Position numbers and translations under genes: made by a program | Notes under the pieces: generated by a model | Seen by the model: the letters and a program-made list of their open reading frames with translations, nothing else | Told to the model about the DNA's origin: nothing | The model's database searches: none | Shown here: one piece after another, positions 42,377 to 50,973 of the stretch | How positions within the stretch are numbered: the first letter of the stretch is position 1 | How the letters are laid out: each line of letters begins with the position of its first letter | From: an uncultured Cuneatibacter sp. | GTDB lineage: Bacteria; Bacillota; Clostridia; Lachnospirales; Lachnospiraceae | Assembly (NCBI GenBank): GCA_934234215.1 | Contig: CAKQHB010000014.1 | Span: forward strand, 7,919 to 71,918 | DNA length: 64,000 nucleotides | Reading direction: 5' to 3'

Positions 42377-43333
42377 TTATAATGCTACATATCCAATCAG
42401 GCACAGCAGCGCAGTAATCACGGAAAAGACTGCAACTACGCGAGTTTCCGACCAGCCCATCAGCTCGAAATGATGATGGATCGGAGCCATCTTGAACAGA
42501 CGCTTTCCACCAGTTTTCTTAAAATATGCTACCTGAAGGATGACTGAAATAATCTCAATACAATACAGAAGACCCACGATCAGAATGAACAGCGGCATCT
42601 TCATCATCAATGCGGTGCTTGCCACAAATCCGCCCAGTGCCAGCGATCCGGTGTCCCCCATGAATACCTTTGCCGGATAAACATTGAACAGCAAAAATCC
42701 CATCAAAGCACCTGCAACCGCTCCGGACAGGATGCCCAGATCACTGCCGGTGCCAATGCCAACAACTGCAAAGAACGTAGCAACTAATACGGTAATACTG
42801 GAACACAGACCGTCCAGACCATCACTGAAGTTTACACCGTTGTCTGTACCAAGGATAACAAACAGTGCAAACGGGATATACAGCCAGCCAAGATCAATGG
42901 TCCTTCCGTGGGTGAACGGAAGGATAATATCGGTTCCCATGCCCGGTGTCAGCATCATATACGCACAGAACAGCAGCGTGATGATGAGCTGCAGAAGCAT
43001 CTTCTGAGACGGCTTCAGACCGTCGGTGTTGTGACGGACAACCTTCAGGTAGTCATCCAAAAATCCAACAATTCCAAATCCCAGTGTTACAAGCAACGCC
43101 GGGAGCATCTTCGGATACTTTCCGATGAAGATCAGAGAAGCGATCACAGCCGCTCCCACAATCATAATGCCTCCCATGGTCGGCGTACCAGACTTTTTCA
43201 GATGTGCCTGAGGACCATCCTCCCGCACCTGCTGTCCGAACTTCAGTTTGTGCAGAAACGGAATTCCCAACGGACATGCCGCTGCACTTAAAATAAACGA
43301 AATAAATACTGCAAGAATCACACTCCCTGTCAT
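42377..43333 (-). CDS. mraY: Phospho-N-acetylmuramoyl-pentapeptide-transferase
   Basis: Membrane enzyme making lipid I from UDP-MurNAc-pentapeptide and undecaprenyl phosphate. The 318 residues form ten helices with catalytic Asp-rich motifs: GTPTMGGIMI, GFLDDYLK (Asp pair), the NFSDGLDGL segment, LGFLLFN-like MGFLLFNVYPAKVFMGDTGSL, and the HHHFE motif near the C-terminus (APIHHHFELMG). It follows the two PBP genes and precedes murD. Confidence 0.97.
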   Translation of the reverse strand: MTGSVILAVFISFILSAAACPLGIPFLHKLKFGQQVREDGPQAHLKKSGTPTMGGIMIVGAAVIASLIFIGKYPKMLPALLVTLGFGIVGFLDDYLKVVRHNTDGLKPSQKMLLQLIITLLFCAYMMLTPGMGTDIILPFTHGRTIDLGWLYIPFALFVILGTDNGVNFSDGLDGLCSSITVLVATFFAVVGIGTGSDLGILSGAVAGALMGFLLFNVYPAKVFMGDTGSLALGGFVASTALMMKMPLFILIVGLLYCIEIISVILQVAYFKKTGGKRLFKMAPIHHHFELMGWSETRVVAVFSVITALLCLIGYVAL

Positions 43334-43407
43334 AATGACGCGCTCCTTTTTATTTCTTTTTTGATTGCTTCCCTAGTATAAAACTTTCTATTTCAGAAGT
43401 AAAGCGG

Positions 43408-45156
43408 CTATTTTTGTTCCGTCTGCACCTCTTTTTCAATTCCAAGATACGGCAAAATATTTTCAAAAATATCGGACACGACCGGTGCCGCGATCTGACC
43501 GCCGTAGTACACACCCACCGGCTCGTCGATGGTCAGCAGAATCGCCACTTCCGGGTCCTCCGCCGGGGCAAAGCCTACGAAAGAGGCAATGTATTTGCCG
43601 GAACCTCGCGGCAATTTCTGCGAAGTTGCAGTCTTTCCGCCGATGGCATATCCCACAACCGCTCCATTTCTTCCGGAGCCTTCGGACACGACCTTCTCAC
43701 AGATTTCCCGCACCTGTGCACTGATGTCTTCTGATAAAATCGACATCTGCTCCGGCTGTACAAGCTCCGTCACTTCCGATCCGTCTGCTGAGATCGTCCG
43801 CACACCAAGATGGGGCGTGACGCTGTGACCTCCATTGATGATGCCGCATACTGTCGTCAAAAGTCGCAGCGGCGTCAGCTGAAAGGACTGTCCAAATGAA
43901 ATTGTCGCCAGTTCCACCGGCCCGATTGAATCCGGCGCATGCATGATGCAGCCTGCTTCCCCCGGAAGATCAATGCCGGTCTTCTGCAAGATTCCGAACT
44001 GCTGTAAATAGCGATAAAAGCGACTGCTGCCGATGGCTTCTCCCACCTGAATAAATACCGGATTGCAGGAATTCATTGCACCTTCCACAAATGTCTCCGC
44101 GCCATGCCCCGTTCGCTTGTGGCAATGAATGATGCGGTCATCCACCGTGATGCTGCCGCCGCAATAAAACTGGCTCGTCATGGACACAGCATCTGCATCC
44201 AATCCTGCCGCCATCGTAATAATCTTAAACGCCGATCCCGGCTCATAAGTATCGTTGATTGCTGTATTGCGCCACATGCGGTTCAGTGCATCCGTATCTG
44301 TCAGCGTCACACTCTGCTTTGTGCCGTCCCCTGCGCTCACTGTCTGCTCATACGGGTGATTCAGATCATACTCCGGCAGATTCACCATGGCATACAGCTC
44401 TCCGTTTTTCGGATTCATCACGATGACCGACACCTGCTTCGCCTGCTTTTCTTCCAGAACGACCTGTGCCATCTGCTGACAGTACAGTTGGATATTCAGA
44501 TCCAGACTGAGCTGCAGGCTCTTTCCTGCCACCGGCTCCCGCCGCTGCTCTTCCATCTGATCCAGTTCCGCGCCAGACGCATCTGTAATCGTCAGAATAC
44601 TGCCATCCGTGCCTTTCAACACTTCCTCGTATTCCACTTCCAGTCCGAGAATCCCCTGATTGTCTCCGCCGGTAAATCCCAGCACTTTGGATGCTACAGA
44701 ACCGTAAGGGTAATCCCGTTTGTAATCTTCGTCCACCTTCACGCCTGCCAGATCATACAGACGGATCCGGTCGCCGGTCTCCTTGTCCACATTTGTCTGA
44801 ATAATCTCCCGGGACGAATATTTCTCAACTTTTTTCCGGACATCCTCCTCCGGTAACTCCAGTTCTTCGGACAACACCCGAATCACCTGCTCCGGATCTT
44901 CCACCTGTCGGTACACGGTGGAGATCGTACACACCGTCCGATTGGCTGCCAGCACGGTTCCCGACGCATCGAGGATCTCTCCCCTTGCCGCCTTGATACT
45001 GCGCTCTCTCTGATGCAGTTCCAATGCCTGCGCCGACCACGCTTCGCCCTGTACGAGCATCACATAGCACAACCGCACAAGCACAACCGCAAACATCACA
45101 AGGGACAGCAGAAACAGCATCAGGTTTCCCATTCGCCTCTTTGTGCGATGATTCAT
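43408..45156 (-). CDS. Class B penicillin-binding protein (FtsI/SpoVD type), KTA variant
   Basis: Peptidoglycan transpeptidase of 582 residues with one N-terminal membrane helix (about 11-33), a pedestal domain (SIKAARGEILDASGTVLAAN) and the transpeptidase domain. Active-site motifs: S-x-x-K as YEPGSAFKII, S-x-N as AMNSCNPVFI, and KTA (GGKTATSQKLPRGSG) where most PBPs have KTG. No PASTA domain. It follows a longer PBP gene; one is probably for division and the other for the sporulation cortex (SpoVD). The altered third motif could affect beta-lactam binding, though it may be usual in this group. Confidence 0.92.
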   Translation of the reverse strand: MNHRTKRRMGNLMLFLLSLVMFAVVLVRLCYVMLVQGEAWSAQALELHQRERSIKAARGEILDASGTVLAANRTVCTISTVYRQVEDPEQVIRVLSEELELPEEDVRKKVEKYSSREIIQTNVDKETGDRIRLYDLAGVKVDEDYKRDYPYGSVASKVLGFTGGDNQGILGLEVEYEEVLKGTDGSILTITDASGAELDQMEEQRREPVAGKSLQLSLDLNIQLYCQQMAQVVLEEKQAKQVSVIVMNPKNGELYAMVNLPEYDLNHPYEQTVSAGDGTKQSVTLTDTDALNRMWRNTAINDTYEPGSAFKIITMAAGLDADAVSMTSQFYCGGSITVDDRIIHCHKRTGHGAETFVEGAMNSCNPVFIQVGEAIGSSRFYRYLQQFGILQKTGIDLPGEAGCIMHAPDSIGPVELATISFGQSFQLTPLRLLTTVCGIINGGHSVTPHLGVRTISADGSEVTELVQPEQMSILSEDISAQVREICEKVVSEGSGRNGAVVGYAIGGKTATSQKLPRGSGKYIASFVGFAPAEDPEVAILLTIDEPVGVYYGGQIAAPVVSDIFENILPYLGIEKEVQTEQK

Positions 45157-45209
45157 CCGACACCTCGCGGAGACACTTTGTTATCCACTCTATGTATCGG
45201 AAGCTGCTT

Positions 45210-47354
45210 CTATTCCCCGGCGTTTTCCTCCGGAGCTGCTTCCTGTCCATCTGCAGCAACCTCTCCGGCATTCTCCTCTGCATTCTGATCTTCCTCCGGG
45301 TTCTGCTGTTCCTGGTTCGCATCCTCCTGCTCCTGCGCTGCGATCTCCGCAGGATCTTCCACGATGATACCGTTCTCATAAGAATCTTCTACGAAGGGGT
45401 TATCGGTGCTCACATCCGCCTCTTCGCCGTCTTTCAGGTATTCATCGCTGGGATATTCATTATAATACGGCAGCAGATCACTCCAGATCTCCTTTGCCAG
45501 ATACTGTGCCTGGGCACTACTGGACTGATTGTCTACCTTCGGAACATCGATCACAACATACAGCAACAATTCCGGGTTGTCTTCTCCCAAAAAGCTGATG
45601 AAAGAAATGACATAGTTGCCGCTGGAACGAGGCAGCTTCTGACCGGCACCAGTCTTACCGCCGATCTGATAGCCGGCGATTCTCGCCAGACTACCTGTAC
45701 CATTTTCCACAACGCCCACCATCATCTGACGCATCTCCGCGCTCGTCTCACTGCTGATGGTCTGACGCACCAGAATCGGATCTTTTGTCCCGATCACCGC
45801 TCCGCCCGCATTGCGGATCTCCTTGACAACATGGGGCTGATAATAATTACCGCCGTTGATCAGAGAGGCGATGGCTGCCGCCTGCTGAATCATCGTGACG
45901 TTATAACCCTGTCCAAAGGAGTTCGTCGCCAGCTCGGATACATTCAACTGAGATTCTTCGTACAAAAGTCCCTCGCAGCTGCTCTCACCGGGCAGGTCAA
46001 TGCCTGTTTTCTGTCCCAGATTAAAGATACGCTGATATCTTGCAAAATCTGCGGCACCAATCTTATCTACGATCTGCATCAGGCTGTCGTTGCAGGACTC
46101 CGCCAGTGCCTCGGAAAGCGTCAGCAATCCATGCCCTTCCCGAACATGGCAGTTGATTCGCCAGCCGCCCTTCATCTCGTAACCGTCGCAATAGTAGGTA
46201 TCATCCATGCTGATCTCGTTCTCTTCCAGACCTGTCGCGATCGTCAATGCCTTCGCAGTAGATCCCGGCTCATATGAATCACTGATGCACCAGTTTCTCC
46301 AGATCTGGTTCTGCGCATCAGACTTCTCCTCATCGCTCATGGCTGCCAGTTCTTCCTCCGTATAATACGCGGAGAGATCTTTTGGATCATTCAGATTATA
46401 TTCCTTGTCTGTCGCCATGCCGAGAATCTCGCCGTTCTGTGGATTCATCAGAATGACGCCCACATTATCCGCACCTACCTGATTCATGTACGCCTTGATA
46501 TTCTCCTGCAGAATCGTCTGTGCGCCCATGTCAATCGTGCTGACAATGGTATTTCCATCCGTTGCCGGGTAGACGTTTTTCTCCAGATTATAATCCTCAT
46601 CCAGATAACCGACACTGCGTCCGTTCGTACCGGTCAGCTCATCGTTGTAATAGCTTTCCAGTCCCCACAGACCTTCTGCGCCGTCCGTCGTCGTAAATCC
46701 GATGACCGTACTTCCCACCTCAGAGAACGGATATTTTCTCTGGTATTCTGTCTCAAAGACAACGCCCTTGATTTTCATGAGCTTGTCTTCTTTTGTCATC
46801 TCTTCTCCGGTGTCGCTCTTCCAGCTGCCCTTATTCCACACCGTCTGGAATTCTTCAAAGGCACTTACCTGCTCGTAAGTCAGCAGCGTCTTTCCACCAT
46901 AACGCACATAACTGCTGTCCGCATTGTCCTCCAGTGTCTGACGCAGCGTTGCTTCATCCAGTCCGAAATATGTCACCAATGCCTCCACAGTCTTATCCGT
47001 GTAGTTGTAGCCCTTCTGATACAGAATTACCTTCGGGTCCAAGACCAGAATGTAATACGGCTCACTGGTGGCAACGGCAGTGCCGTTTCGATCCACGATG
47101 TCTCCCCGTCGTGCCTGAATTGTGGAACTCGTATAGCCATGTCTGGACAACACTTCTACGGAATAGTCATTGTGTGTGCCCTGAATCAAAAAGACAAGAT
47201 AAAGCGCCAACGCAAACAAAGCCAGTGATATCATCAAAAAGAGTATCACCAGCTTGTTCATCATAAATCTTTTTATTTTTCGTTCCGGAGGTCTGTTTCC
47301 GGACTGCTTTCTGGAATCACCATTTTCCTGCTTAGTTGTTCGGGATTGCTTCAT
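45210..47354 (-). CDS. Class B penicillin-binding protein with acidic tail
   Basis: Transpeptidase of 714 residues. One membrane helix (about 30-52), a pedestal domain with ARRGDIVDRNGTAVATSE, and catalytic motifs STAK (YEPGSTAKALTI), SCN (LAESCNDSLMQI) and KTG (GGKTGAGQKLPRSSG). The last 70 residues are Glu/Gln/Ala-rich (EEDQNAEENAGE and similar), probably disordered, and extracellular. Overlaps ftsL by 23 bases, so it is the FtsL-adjacent PBP and the better candidate for the divisome PBP2B/FtsI. Confidence 0.92.
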   Translation of the reverse strand: MKQSRTTKQENGDSRKQSGNRPPERKIKRFMMNKLVILFLMISLALFALALYLVFLIQGTHNDYSVEVLSRHGYTSSTIQARRGDIVDRNGTAVATSEPYYILVLDPKVILYQKGYNYTDKTVEALVTYFGLDEATLRQTLEDNADSSYVRYGGKTLLTYEQVSAFEEFQTVWNKGSWKSDTGEEMTKEDKLMKIKGVVFETEYQRKYPFSEVGSTVIGFTTTDGAEGLWGLESYYNDELTGTNGRSVGYLDEDYNLEKNVYPATDGNTIVSTIDMGAQTILQENIKAYMNQVGADNVGVILMNPQNGEILGMATDKEYNLNDPKDLSAYYTEEELAAMSDEEKSDAQNQIWRNWCISDSYEPGSTAKALTIATGLEENEISMDDTYYCDGYEMKGGWRINCHVREGHGLLTLSEALAESCNDSLMQIVDKIGAADFARYQRIFNLGQKTGIDLPGESSCEGLLYEESQLNVSELATNSFGQGYNVTMIQQAAAIASLINGGNYYQPHVVKEIRNAGGAVIGTKDPILVRQTISSETSAEMRQMMVGVVENGTGSLARIAGYQIGGKTGAGQKLPRSSGNYVISFISFLGEDNPELLLYVVIDVPKVDNQSSSAQAQYLAKEIWSDLLPYYNEYPSDEYLKDGEEADVSTDNPFVEDSYENGIIVEDPAEIAAQEQEDANQEQQNPEEDQNAEENAGEVAADGQEAAPEENAGE

Positions 47355-47802
47355 ACTGTTTTACATACTCGCTTTCTTCCAGATCAAACGGTATAATCTG
47401 GTCTTCGTTTGCCGGCTGCATACCAAGTTCCTTTGTGGCAACATCATAGATATGCGCGTAATCTTCATAGGTATCAATACTCAGCTCCAGTGCAAGATTC
47501 TTCTCCTGCACATCCTCATACTCATTTTCCAGCACTGCAATGTTGTGCAGACGACTGCTGACGCTACTCTGCAGCTTCAGATAATTCAGGCAGATCACTG
47601 CTGCGATCATGACAACAACACCCATGGCAACAGCCTGTCCAAGGCTGATGCTCTTGGAACGCTCACGGTTTCTGCGCACCTGAATCTGCTCTCTTGTGAT
47701 TGGCTTCTCCTGGCGCGCCGGCTGTGCACTGCTGTAATCTCTTGCGAGGTTGTCCCCCATGTAAAAAGCGTTGTGATAGGTTTTCTTTCCTGACTGAGCC
47801 AT
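47332..47802 (-). CDS. ftsL: Cell division protein FtsL
   Basis: Bitopic protein of 156 residues: cytosolic basic stretch (RRNRERSKSISL), one helix (about residues 54-76) and an extracytoplasmic coiled coil (VSSRLHNIAVLENEYEDVQEKNLALELSID) followed by the short IYDVATKELGMQPANEDQI block typical of FtsL/DivIC. The sequence is poorly conserved in the family, so position between rsmH and the PBP gene supports the call. The ATG at 47802 has GGGGGA upstream. Confidence 0.85.
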   Translation of the reverse strand: MAQSGKKTYHNAFYMGDNLARDYSSAQPARQEKPITREQIQVRRNRERSKSISLGQAVAMGVVVMIAAVICLNYLKLQSSVSSRLHNIAVLENEYEDVQEKNLALELSIDTYEDYAHIYDVATKELGMQPANEDQIIPFDLEESEYVKQYEAIPNN

Positions 47803-47817
47803 AATAACATCCCCCAC

Positions 47818-48753
47818 TTACTTCTTTTCAAAAATACGCAGCTTTGCGCTGGCAGATCGGCTGTTTCGTTCTAACTCTTCCGCACTGGGAAGGATCGGCT
47901 TTCTCGTGATCACCCTGCCTTTGGATACCTTTCCACAGACACACACCGGGAAATCCGGCGGGCAGGTGCACGGATTTTCATTGATCCGGAAACGACTCTT
48001 TACGATTCGGTCTTCTAATGAATGGAACGTAATGATACAAAGTCTTCCGCCCGGATTCAACAGGTCGATCATACTGTCAATGGACTGCTCCAGCACGTCC
48101 AGCTCCCGATTCAGCTCAATTCGAATTGCCTGAAAGGTGCGCTTTGCCGGATGTCCGCCGGTGGCGCGCACCTTTGCCGGGATCGCGCCGCGGATAATAT
48201 CCGAAAGCTCAAACGTCGTCTCGATGGGCTTCTTCGCCCTCGCCTGCACGATATGCTTTGCGATGTTCTTTGCGAAGCGGTCTTCTCCGTAATCCCGGAT
48301 CATCCGGTATAACTCCATCTCACTGTATTCATTTACAATATCTCTGGCGCATTTTTCCTGGCGCTGATCCATCCGCATATCAAGCGGTGCATCCTCTCGA
48401 TAGCTGAATCCCCTTTCTCCGTTGTCCAACTGGTAAGAGGAAACGCCCAGATCCAGTAAAATACCATCCACGCCGGAGATTCCAAGGTTCGCCAACACCT
48501 GCGGCATCGCCTCGTAGTTGCTCCGAACGATTGTCACCTTCTCTCCGAAAGGCTCCAATCTCTTGCTGGCAGCCGCGATCGCATCTCCATCCTGATCGAT
48601 GCCGACAAAACGTCCCTGTTCTCCCAGACGACTGCACACCTCATAGGCATGTCCGGCACCGCCTAATGTGCCATCCACATATGTGCCATCCGCCCGGACA
48701 TTCAATCCTTCGATTGTCTCATCAAACAAAACAGATACATGTGCAAATTCCAT
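47818..48753 (-). CDS. rsmH: 16S rRNA (cytosine(1402)-N(4))-methyltransferase
   Basis: Methylates C1402 of 16S rRNA using S-adenosylmethionine. The 311 residues have the start FAHVSVLFDETIEGL, the SAM motif DGTLGGAGHAYEV, the GIDQDGDAIAAA segment, LLDLGVSSYQLDNGERGFSY, and the C-terminal HSLEDRIVK and ITRKPILPSAEELERNSRSASAKLR. It is the second gene of the division cluster, between mraZ and ftsL, as in most bacteria. Confidence 0.97.
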   Translation of the reverse strand: MEFAHVSVLFDETIEGLNVRADGTYVDGTLGGAGHAYEVCSRLGEQGRFVGIDQDGDAIAAASKRLEPFGEKVTIVRSNYEAMPQVLANLGISGVDGILLDLGVSSYQLDNGERGFSYREDAPLDMRMDQRQEKCARDIVNEYSEMELYRMIRDYGEDRFAKNIAKHIVQARAKKPIETTFELSDIIRGAIPAKVRATGGHPAKRTFQAIRIELNRELDVLEQSIDSMIDLLNPGGRLCIITFHSLEDRIVKSRFRINENPCTCPPDFPVCVCGKVSKGRVITRKPILPSAEELERNSRSASAKLRIFEKK

Positions 48754-48787
48754 GCTGCCCCCAAATCTCTATCTGCGGAAAATCCCG

Positions 48788-49216
48788 CTAAATCTGAAAT
48801 GCCTTCAGGCTTGCGCCGAGGCTCTCTACATCATCATAATTATTGTAAGCTTCCCAGGCATCCTTGTCCCAGATCTCAATACGGCTGATCGCACCAGCCA
48901 GCACCACATCTTTTTTCAGACCGGCAAATGCTCTGAGTCCCGCCGGGATCAAAACACGTCCCTGTCGGTCAATCTCACACTTCTCCGCGCCTGCGATAAA
49001 GAATCGGATCACCTTTCGTCCATCGGCGTTCGACAGCTCCGGAAGCTGTTGCAGCTTCGCAGTGAACTCCTCCCAGCCCTCCATCGTATAGAGGTTCAGA
49101 CAATGATCCATTCCACGACAAATGACAAATTCGGCACCAAGCTGCTCGCGAAACTTCTGCGGAACAATGAGACGTCCTTTCGTATCCAGGCTGTGGGTAT
49201 ATTCGCTCATGAACAC
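48788..49216 (-). CDS. mraZ: Transcriptional regulator MraZ
   Basis: DNA-binding protein of 142 residues built of two SpoVT/AbrB-like halves (EYTHSLDTKGRLIVPQKFRE and CEIDRQGRVLIPAGLRAFAG). It represses its own operon in E. coli and acts on dcw genes in other bacteria. The start is a GTG at 49216, giving MFMSEY, which equals the family's usual MFMGEY; the ATG at 49210 is the alternative. Four GTGG repeats, its likely operator, lie 40-76 bases upstream. First gene of the dcw operon. Confidence 0.95.
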   Translation of the reverse strand: MFMSEYTHSLDTKGRLIVPQKFREQLGAEFVICRGMDHCLNLYTMEGWEEFTAKLQQLPELSNADGRKVIRFFIAGAEKCEIDRQGRVLIPAGLRAFAGLKKDVVLAGAISRIEIWDKDAWEAYNNYDDVESLGASLKAFQI

Positions 49217-49256
49217 GGGGACATCACCTTCTTTCCATCATTTTTGAGTTTCTCCG

Positions 49257-49292
49257 CCACTAAGCACCACTTAATCACCACCTAGTCACCAC
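49257..49292 (-). promoter_or_regulatory. Probable MraZ operator: four GTGG direct repeats
   Basis: On the minus strand GTGG occurs at 49289-49292, 49278-49281, 49267-49270 and 49257-49260, spaced 11, 11 and 10 bases, one helical turn apart, each within AGTGGTG-like context. MraZ is known to bind short direct repeats upstream of its own gene. Confidence 0.7.
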
Positions 49293-49302
49293 TCACTTTT
49301 TT

Positions 49303-49331
49303 ATCATATACGTTTTCCACTATGATTGCAA
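49303..49331 (-). promoter_or_regulatory. Promoter of the mraZ/dcw operon
   Basis: Minus strand TTGCAA (49326-49331), 17 bases, TATGAT (49303-49308), directly upstream of the GTGG repeats, so a bound MraZ would sit across the start of transcription. Confidence 0.7.
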
Positions 49332-49375
49332 GTCCAAATTCCTATTTTCCAGCACTTTCCACCGTATTTTTTTAC

Positions 49376-49516
49376 AAAAATAGAATGTGCCTTGGCACAT
49401 TCTCGCGCCGAGCGCGGTCGCTTGCGACATATTTCCTCTTCGCGCGAGTGCGCATCCCGCGGAGCGCTTTTTTGCTTTATAGGAAACGCGACGCAATTTC
49501 CTATAAAGCAAAAAAA
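49376..49516 (-). repeat. Terminator-linked palindromic element, copy E5 (complete)
   Basis: Same modular order as E4: T-tract of the ychF terminator, TTTGCTTTATAGGAAAT palindrome with loop change, AGCGCTCCGCGGGAT module, GC-rich hairpin, and the distal hairpin AGAATGTGCC-AAGGCACATTCT followed by ATTTTT. The distal stem sequence differs from E4 on both arms, so pairing is kept. Confidence 0.85.
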
Positions 49517-49554
49517 GAGGTACTTCCCATGTTTCATGAGAATGTACCTCTTTT
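49511..49554 (-). terminator. Terminator of ychF
   Basis: Minus strand AGAGGTAC and GTACCTCT arms (about 49544-49551 and 49516-49523) enclosing about 20 bases, followed by TTTTTTTGC. Confidence 0.75.
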
Positions 49555-49583
49555 CGCATTTTTCTGCTTGTTTTCTGTCTTTT

Positions 49584-50681
49584 TTATACGTTGAAACGGA
49601 ACAGGATCACATCGCCGTCCTGTACCACATAGTCCTTACCCTCCAGACGGATCAGACCTTTTTCTCTTGCTACGTTGTAAGCGCCGCAATCCAGCAGATC
49701 CTGATAGTTGACAACCTCTGCACGGATAAATCCTCTCTCAAAATCGGAGTGGATCTTACCGGCTGCCTGCGGAGCCTTTGTGCCGCGGGTGATCGTCCAT
49801 GCTCTCGTCTCTGTCTCACCTGCAGTCAGGTAGCTGATCAGTCCGAGAATGTGGTAGCTTGCTGTGATCAGCTTGTCCAGACCGGACTCCTTCAGTCCCA
49901 GATCTTCCAGGAAAACTGCCTTCTCTTCATCATCCAACTCAGACATCTCTGCCTCGATCTGTGCGCTGATAACAAATACTTCGCTGCCCTCTGCGGCTGC
50001 CAGCTCACGAACTTCCTTTACATAAGGATTGTCTGCACCGTCGGATGCCAGATCTTCTTCTGCTACGTTTGCTGCGTAGATGACCGGCTTCCAGGTCAGC
50101 AGCGTCAGGGACTCATAGAAAGCACGCTCCTCCGGATCTTCCACTTCCAGCGTCTTTGCCGGAAGATTCTGCTCCAGATGTGCCTGCATACGCTTTAACA
50201 GCTCCAGCTCTTTCGCCATCGCCTTATCGTTATGTGCAGCGCGGGCGGTCTTTGCAATACGACGTTCCAGGACCTCCAGATCGGAGAAGATCAGCTCCAG
50301 ATTGATCGTCTCGATGTCTCTGGCCGGTCCGATGCTGCCATCTACATGGATGACATTCGGATCTTCAAAGCAGCGAACCACATGTACAATCGCATCTACT
50401 TCACGAATATTCGCAAGGAACTGGTTTCCCAGACCTTCGCCCTTGGATGCGCCCTTTACCAGACCTGCGATGTCTACGAACTCGATCACTGCGGGAGTGA
50501 TCTTTGCGGAGTTGTACATATCTGCCAGTAATTTCAGCCGGCGATCCGGAACGGCTACAATACCTACGTTCGGGTCAATCGTACAGAAAGGATAGTTTGC
50601 AGACTCAGCGCCTGCCTTTGTCAGAGAGTTAAACAGGGTACTCTTTCCTACGTTGGGAAGTCCCACGATACCTAATTTCAT
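49584..50681 (-). CDS. ychF: Redox-regulated ATPase YchF (Obg-like)
   Basis: Ribosome-associated P-loop ATPase, 365 residues. G motifs: GLPNVGKSTLFN (residues 7-18), the DIAGLVKGASKGEGLGNQFL switch II region, and an altered G4 (NVAEED) that gives ATP preference. A coiled-coil insert follows (AHNDKAMAKELELLKRMQAHLEQNLP), and the C-terminal TGS domain ends in DGDVILFRFNV. The ATG at 50681 is taken because AAAGGAAA precedes it and GLPNVGKS then sits at the family position. Confidence 0.97.
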   Translation of the reverse strand: MKLGIVGLPNVGKSTLFNSLTKAGAESANYPFCTIDPNVGIVAVPDRRLKLLADMYNSAKITPAVIEFVDIAGLVKGASKGEGLGNQFLANIREVDAIVHVVRCFEDPNVIHVDGSIGPARDIETINLELIFSDLEVLERRIAKTARAAHNDKAMAKELELLKRMQAHLEQNLPAKTLEVEDPEERAFYESLTLLTWKPVIYAANVAEEDLASDGADNPYVKEVRELAAAEGSEVFVISAQIEAEMSELDDEEKAVFLEDLGLKESGLDKLITASYHILGLISYLTAGETETRAWTITRGTKAPQAAGKIHSDFERGFIRAEVVNYQDLLDCGAYNVAREKGLIRLEGKDYVVQDGDVILFRFNV

Positions 50682-50801
50682 TTTTATATTTCCTTTCAAA
50701 ATCGTTATTTTTATGGGGTTCTAGCGCTTACATTAAATCGAGTGCCAGTAAACTTTGCATTTTCCATGCTTCTTATTTTCGTAAAAATAATGCAGTCATG
50801 T

Positions 50802-50830
50802 ATTATAGCACAAACCCTCTGTTTATTCAA
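50802..50830 (-). promoter_or_regulatory. Promoter of ychF
   Basis: Minus strand TTGAAT (50825-50830), 17 bases, TATAAT (50802-50807). The -35 box overlaps the last codons of the HypB-like fragment. The leader is about 110 bases and I recognise no riboswitch in it. Confidence 0.7.
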
Positions 50831-50921
50831 TCACTTCTATATTCTTTCGCATCCACGCTGCCAGTTCATCCATGCCCTCTCCGGTTTTTGCTGAGACAAA
50901 CAGAATCTCCAGCTTCGGATT
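50823..50921 (-). pseudogene. C-terminal fragment of a HypB-like GTPase
   Basis: About 32 codons plus stop encode NPKLEILFVSAKTGEGMDEL and a short closing helix, which resembles the G5 motif and end of the hydrogenase nickel-insertion GTPase HypB. The upstream part of the gene is absent: reading back, the frame enters the thioredoxin reductase gene in a wrong frame. Other G-protein families share SAKTGEGM, so the family is probable rather than certain. Confidence 0.55.
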
Positions 50922-50973
50922 CCATTTCCAGTACAACCGCCCCGATCTCCGGGATCTGTTGTTCCTCTGCAAT

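Noticed and set aside
45024..46277. 417-codon plus-strand frame opposite the PBP genes
   Set aside because: Shadow of two overlapping confident PBP genes; composition unlike real proteins.
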